Positions 60,158 to 64,000 of a stretch of 64,000 nucleotides of DNA are shown piece after piece. Below the pieces are notes generated by a model. It searched no databases. It was not told the DNA's origin and saw only the letters and a list, made by a program, of their open reading frames with translations. Each line of letters begins with the position of its first letter. The stretch's first letter is position 1. The DNA is from Poriferisodalis sp965205175. Its GTDB lineage: Bacteria; Actinomycetota; Acidimicrobiia; Acidimicrobiales; Poriferisodalaceae. Both the position numbers and the translations under genes were made by a program. The stretch spans positions 1,984,001-2,048,000 of the forward strand of contig NZ_OZ242038.1 of assembly GCF_965205175.1 (NCBI RefSeq). Direction: 5' to 3'.

Positions 60158-61300
60158 ATGCGGTACTACTCGTGCGACTCGCATGTGGTCGAAGCAGCCG
60201 AGATCTACGCGGGACTGACTGACCGTTACGGAGACCGAGCGCCGTTCATCAGCCAGAATCACGACGACAAGCCGGGCACGTGGCTCGTGCTGCCGGGCGG
60301 CGTCCGTCCCATACCGGTGGGCCGGCTCGGCATCGCCGGTGCCAGCCTGTCCGATCCTGCTACCCACGCCCGTATCGAACGCGGCTACGACGGCTTCAAC
60401 CCCGGCGTGATGGATCCCACGGCGCGACTCGACGAGCAGGCGCAGGACGGCATCGTCGGGGAGGTCATGTACCCGAGCCTGTCCATGTTCACGTTTGCCA
60501 TCGAGGACGACGAGGTGCGAGACGCTGCGTTCCGCAACCACAACGATTGGGTGCTCGACTACTGCTCGGTCGATCGCAACCGCCTCGTCGGCGTCGGCTG
60601 CTTGCCGCTGCCCGACGTGGAGCGGGCGATCGCCGAGATTGACCGCTCTGCGGGGTTGGGCGTACGAGGCTTCGCCATTCCGGCTCACGTCGACCCTGCC
60701 AAGCCCTACTCGCACCCCGACTTCGACCCGTTCTGGGCGCGTGCTCAGGAGTTCGGCGTGCCGTTGACCATGCACATCTTCACCGGCACCAGCTTCGACG
60801 GCGGCTTGCCGGAGCACTGGGGCACGCCTGGAGGTCACCTGAAGGGCTACACCTTGGCTCACACGACGGTGGCCAACACGGTGATCGACCTCATCTGCGG
60901 TGGCGTCGTGGAGCGATTCAGCGACCTGCGCTTCGTGTGCGCCGAGTACGAGACGGGCTGGGTCGGCCACTTCAAGCAGCGCCTCGACCATGCCGCGTAC
61001 CGCACGCCGTGGGAGGTCTCCGACGAGCTCACCATGAAGCCGTCGGAGTACTTCGACCGGAACTTCTGGGTTACCTTCGAGGACGACGCCGAGGGCATCG
61101 CGACACGGCAGTCCATCGGCGTCGCCAACATGCTGTGGGGCAACGACTATCCGCACCACGATTCGATCTGGCCGAACTCGCGGCAGATACTCGACGAGCT
61201 TCTCTCAGAAGTTCCGGTTCACGAGAAAGAGCAGATGGTGTGGAGCAACGTGGTTGACCTCTACGGCTTGGATCCGGACAGCCTTCCGGCAGCTGCCTGA
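60158..61300 (+). CDS. amidohydrolase family protein (metal-dependent TIM barrel, ACMSD-like)
   Basis: The 380-aa protein starts MRYYSCDSHVVEAAEIY with the DSHV metal motif (residues 7-10), then has the central HIFTGTSFDG-type His (about residue 208) and the terminal Asp in WGNDYPHHDS (about 328-337). This is the amidohydrolase-2 group, which includes decarboxylases and hydrolases of carboxylic acids. The substrate is unknown. The ATG sits 2 bases after a run of eight G (60148-60155) that can serve as a ribosome site. Confidence 0.85.
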   Translation: MRYYSCDSHVVEAAEIYAGLTDRYGDRAPFISQNHDDKPGTWLVLPGGVRPIPVGRLGIAGASLSDPATHARIERGYDGFNPGVMDPTARLDEQAQDGIVGEVMYPSLSMFTFAIEDDEVRDAAFRNHNDWVLDYCSVDRNRLVGVGCLPLPDVERAIAEIDRSAGLGVRGFAIPAHVDPAKPYSHPDFDPFWARAQEFGVPLTMHIFTGTSFDGGLPEHWGTPGGHLKGYTLAHTTVANTVIDLICGGVVERFSDLRFVCAEYETGWVGHFKQRLDHAAYRTPWEVSDELTMKPSEYFDRNFWVTFEDDAEGIATRQSIGVANMLWGNDYPHHDSIWPNSRQILDELLSEVPVHEKEQMVWSNVVDLYGLDPDSLPAAA

Positions 61301-61374
61301 GTCCGAGCTGGCGGACCCGGCTGCTGGAGGCCCGGCTGCTGGCGGCTGCGCCGCGCTGTGCTTGTTGCTCGCGG

Positions 61375-62226
61375 CTACGCAGCGACGGGCGGCGCCAAGT
61401 GAGCCCGGATGGACGCAGCGACCAGTTCTCCCTGCTCCATCGGGCCGAAGTGGCTCAGCTCGGCGAACGCTTCGAGTCGCCCGTTGCCGAGCGCCTCGGC
61501 GATAGGTGCCGCCAGCTGCGGCGGACCGGAGTTCCACATAGCAGGCGAATCGCCGCGGGCGACGACGGTAGGGCAGGACACCGCGCCGAACAGCCGATAG
61601 TCAACGGGCCCGCCTGACTCAAAGATGCGAGCCTCGGTGTCGCCTGAGCACGACAGCCGCACCGCATCGTCGCCCGAGGGGTACGTGCCCAGCTCGACGT
61701 AGGCCCGCACTGCCGCTGGTTCGCACTGGGAGAAGGGCGGCTTGGAGACGAAACGGTCGTGGGCCTCGTCCACGGTGGCGAATCGCAGGCGCCGTCGTCT
61801 CGCTGCCACGACCAGCTCGTGATCGGTCTCGAGCACCGGGGAGCCGTCAGGGACCAGCACCGGCTCGTAGAGGTACAGGCCTCGGAAGGTGCCGGGCTGC
61901 TGCAGTTCAGCGAGGACCAAACAGGCAGCGCCCAGCGAGTGGCCCGCTGCAACCAACGGCTCGCCACCCAAGGCGTTCACCGCCGCGAGTATCTCCCCGG
62001 CGAGGCGCGACCGGTCTACGGACATCTGGTCGTGCTGTTGACGCGAGGCACCGTGACCGCGAAAGTCCAAGCCCCAGCATCGGAACGACTGCTGGAGGTG
62101 CGGCACCACGGTGGCCCACATGCCGGCGTTGAGGCCGTTGCCGTGCGTCAGCAGCAGCGGCGGCCCGCTTCCACCCAGATCGTGCAGTACAGCGTGCTCG
62201 CCGTCGGCGTGGGTGAGCCGCATCAT
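61375..62226 (-). CDS. alpha/beta-fold hydrolase
   Basis: The 283-aa protein has LLLTHGNGLNAGMW (oxyanion loop), FRGHGAS, the nucleophile elbow AGHSLGAA (Ser about residue 96), and a C-terminal SHFGPME with the probable catalytic His. The substrate is unknown. The ATG at 62226 is 9 bases after TAGCGT (62236-62241, minus strand) and the gene is divergent from the SDR gene. Confidence 0.82.
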   Translation of the reverse strand: MMRLTHADGEHAVLHDLGGSGPPLLLTHGNGLNAGMWATVVPHLQQSFRCWGLDFRGHGASRQQHDQMSVDRSRLAGEILAAVNALGGEPLVAAGHSLGAACLVLAELQQPGTFRGLYLYEPVLVPDGSPVLETDHELVVAARRRRLRFATVDEAHDRFVSKPPFSQCEPAAVRAYVELGTYPSGDDAVRLSCSGDTEARIFESGGPVDYRLFGAVSCPTVVARGDSPAMWNSGPPQLAAPIAEALGNGRLEAFAELSHFGPMEQGELVAASIRAHLAPPVAA

Positions 62227-62235
62227 CGCTGGATC

Positions 62236-62257
62236 ACGCTAATGGTGCAGTTAGCTT
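62236..62257. promoter_or_regulatory. divergent leaderless promoter pair of the hydrolase and SDR genes
   Basis: TAGCGT on the minus strand (62236-62241) is 9 bases from the hydrolase ATG and TAGCTT on the plus strand (62252-62257) is 6 bases from the SDR ATG at 62264. The whole intergenic region is 37 bases, so no room is left for leader sequences. Confidence 0.45.
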
Positions 62258-62263
62258 GCGCGC

Positions 62264-63091
62264 ATGAACTCCGCGGACCCAGGAATCGACACGATCGGCG
62301 CCGAGCACCGGCTGAGCGGCAAGGTGGCGGTCGTCACCGGTGCAAGTCGCGGCATCGGCGAAGCCTGCGCCCGTGTGCTCGACGCAGCCGGCGCACGGGT
62401 GGTGCTGACCGGTCGCACCACATCGGACCTCCAACGCGTCGCCGCTGGACTGCGGCACGATCCCGTCGTGGTGACGGCAGATCTCGCTCCCGCCGGCGCA
62501 GGCACAGACTTGGCTCGCCGAATACTCGACCAGGTGGACCGCGTGGACGTGCTGGTCAACAACGCCGGCATTCCCATGCGCCGCACCCCGGCTCAGCTCA
62601 CCGAAGCAGACCTCGACCTGGTGTTCTCGATCAACGTGCGCTCGCTGGCCATGCTGAGCATCGCGCTCGCACCGTCGATGATCGCCGGCGGCGGCGGATC
62701 CGTCATCAACATCAGCTCCGTGGCCGGCGTCCACGGTCCGCTCGGCCGCGTCGCCTACGCCGGCACCAAAGGCGCCGTCGACGCCATGACCCGAGCGCTC
62801 GCAGCGGACTGGGGACCTCAAGGCATCCGCGTGAACTCGGTTGCACCCGGCCTGATCGCAACGGCGATCTGGGAGGAGGCACGCAGCACCGTGCCGGGCC
62901 TGATCGAGGACCTCGCCGGACAGATCGCCCTGAAACGCTGGGGTCTCAGCGACGACGTGGCCGACGTGGTGCTGTTCTTCGCCTCCGATGCCTCGCGTTA
63001 CGTCACCGGTGAGACACTGGTCGTCGACGGCGGCATGGCGCGCGTGGCCGCGTCTTCCTCCCCGCCTGCGCTGCCCGAACTGGAAACCTGA
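62264..63091 (+). CDS. short-chain dehydrogenase/reductase
   Basis: The 275-aa oxidoreductase has the NAD(P) motif TGASRGIG (residues 25-32), NNAGIP, the catalytic Ser in INISSVAG, and YAGTKGA with the Tyr/Lys pair. GETLVVDGGMA closes the fold. Classical SDRs of this type reduce keto acids, sugars or steroids; the substrate is open. Confidence 0.87.
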   Translation: MNSADPGIDTIGAEHRLSGKVAVVTGASRGIGEACARVLDAAGARVVLTGRTTSDLQRVAAGLRHDPVVVTADLAPAGAGTDLARRILDQVDRVDVLVNNAGIPMRRTPAQLTEADLDLVFSINVRSLAMLSIALAPSMIAGGGGSVINISSVAGVHGPLGRVAYAGTKGAVDAMTRALAADWGPQGIRVNSVAPGLIATAIWEEARSTVPGLIEDLAGQIALKRWGLSDDVADVVLFFASDASRYVTGETLVVDGGMARVAASSSPPALPELET

Positions 63092-63232
63092 GCGCGCCGG
63101 GCACACATCACCGGCACGCGCGGAAGGCGCCGGACCGAAGTCCGACGCCATCCGCAGGTGTCTGAATGTGCGTTGACGCCGGCGCCGCCATCAGCGTTGC
63201 TGAGCGGCCGCGCGACTTAGTGGGTTGAGCGG

Positions 63233-64000
63233 CTACGCAGCCGCGCGGGCTGCCGCGAGCCAAGCGTCGACTGTCGCCCGGTTATTGGCAATCCACTTGG
63301 TTGCCAAATCGGCCGGCTCAGCACCTTCGCCTTGCTCCACATTGGCCAGCGACACCTCGATCACCGACAGTTTGACCGCTTCGAGCAGTGCCTCTGCCGC
63401 TGGATTGGCGGCCAGAAACTCATTGTTCGCGGTGACCAGGATGTCCGCGGCCTCCCAGCCGATCGGACACAGACCGTCAGGATTGTCGGCGGCCGATGGG
63501 CACTGGTCCGGCCCGATAGCCGCGTAGCCGCCGGTGCCGTCGGCGCCGCGCTGCGAGTGTTCCTCACCGCCCTCGACGCCGGTCGGGTTGGAGTCGTCCA
63601 AGATCTCGTCGACCCCCATCCAGTAGACGTTGTCGCCCGGGCGCAACTGAGTGACGTACGCCGAGGGCGTCCACGTGTAGGCGACCATCGGCACGCCGCT
63701 GTTGGCTGAGTCCACCGCTTGGGCGAACATGGCGTCGTAGCCGGCAATGGTCTGTTGGAGGTTGTCCCAGCCGGAGAAAGCGATCTGGCTGGTGATGATG
63801 TTGTCGCAGGTCCACGACTCAGGGCAGCCGAAGATGTCGGCAACGCCGTTGCCCGGGTTGGGATCGGTCTCGTCGAAGGCAGCCAGCGCCTCGGCGTTGT
63901 CGTTCAGCGCATCCATCGTGTACACGCCGTACTCGTCCGCGAACGACTTGGTCACCAGGAAGCCCTGCAAGCCGCCGGCCATCATCTCTTCGCCCACCTT
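63233..64000 (-). CDS. glycine betaine/proline ABC transporter substrate-binding protein (ProX/OpuAC), partial
   Basis: The right edge cuts off the 5' end; about 255 residues remain. The pattern of OpuAC-type binding proteins is clear: WTCDNIITSQIAFSGWDN, AQAVDSANSGVPMVAYTWTPSAYV with the tryptophan-rich ligand cage, and NVYWMGVDEILDDSNP. A quaternary-ammonium osmolyte is the likely cargo, delivered to a membrane transporter whose genes would lie beyond this window. The 140 bases downstream of the SDR gene to 63232 contain a weak hairpin (63092-63121) and nothing else I can identify. Confidence 0.8.
   Translation of the reverse strand, partial: KVGEEMMAGGLQGFLVTKSFADEYGVYTMDALNDNAEALAAFDETDPNPGNGVADIFGCPESWTCDNIITSQIAFSGWDNLQQTIAGYDAMFAQAVDSANSGVPMVAYTWTPSAYVTQLRPGDNVYWMGVDEILDDSNPTGVEGGEEHSQRGADGTGGYAAIGPDQCPSAADNPDGLCPIGWEAADILVTANNEFLAANPAAEALLEAVKLSVIEVSLANVEQGEGAEPADLATKWIANNRATVDAWLAAARAAA

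Noticed and set aside
61309..61345. Tandem cccggctgctgg repeat between convergent genes
   Set aside because: Two short copies only, typical of GC-rich intergenic sequence, with no array or coding role.
1..64000. tRNA, rRNA, CRISPR array, transposase or phage genes
   Set aside because: None were recognised by eye. A covariance-model scan and repeat search would be needed to exclude small RNAs.

Overview
The window reads as chromosomal DNA of a high-GC actinobacterium, most like an uncultured or marine Acidimicrobiia-type lineage. The evidence is dense GC-rich coding on both strands, frequent GTG starts, a fused F420 biosynthesis enzyme (FbiC) together with a Ddn-like deazaflavin protein, DUF4031 and DUF3151 proteins, a monomeric isocitrate dehydrogenase, and what looks like widespread leaderless initiation (a TAnnnT hexamer usually 6-9 bases before the start codon). 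The lineage is inferred, not proven. I saw no rRNA or tRNA gene, insertion sequence, integrase or CRISPR array.

Region by region. 1-12.4 kb is ordinary catabolic and housekeeping DNA: D-aminoacylase, cyclophilin, enoyl-CoA hydratase, Kef-type antiporter coupled to a HisN-like phosphatase and an AI-2E transporter, DUF4031, alpha/beta hydrolase, AtuA/DUF1446, AlkA-like glycosylase, FAH hydrolase and a degenerate GGDEF protein. 12.4-18.1 kb holds gamma-glutamyltransferase, an FAD-linked oxidase coupled to a glycerophosphodiesterase, a SirB1-like protein and a histidine phosphatase.

18.2-28.8 kb is the most unusual part. An apparent operon starts with two tiny reading frames, one ending in a run of 16 G, then encodes a three-helix small membrane protein, a 1028-aa secreted-type von Willebrand A protein anchored by one C-terminal helix, a 1168-aa tubulin/FtsZ-superfamily protein, and a 1092-aa protein with about six membrane helices. 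The vWA and tubulin genes are visibly less GC-rich than the flanks, while the third large gene is GC-rich again. Overlapping starts and stops suggest one machine built around a cytoskeletal GTPase and a surface vWA sensor or adhesin. The poly-G run could switch the small membrane protein on and off, if it is not a base-calling error.

29-46.5 kb is core metabolism: pyruvate kinase, DUF3151-mobA-RNase D, a small acidic protein with a TTG start, a cysteine-cluster protein divergent from glcDEF, fbiC, an HxlR regulator with a canonical promoter, and an operon of a 150-aa unknown, a FIST sensor, transketolase and transaldolase. 46.5-48.5 kb has a Ddn-like protein and a small lower-GC accessory cluster (unknown ORF, DUF2335 membrane protein, repeat-bearing coiled-coil membrane protein). 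48.5-64 kb has an ArgE/DapE-type peptidase, argG, monomeric icd, a TcuA-like flavoprotein divergent from an LDH2-family dehydrogenase, ilvE, a MOSC protein, ribH, a quinone oxidoreductase, amidohydrolase, alpha/beta hydrolase, SDR, and the 3' end of a ProX/OpuAC-type betaine-binding protein cut by the window edge.
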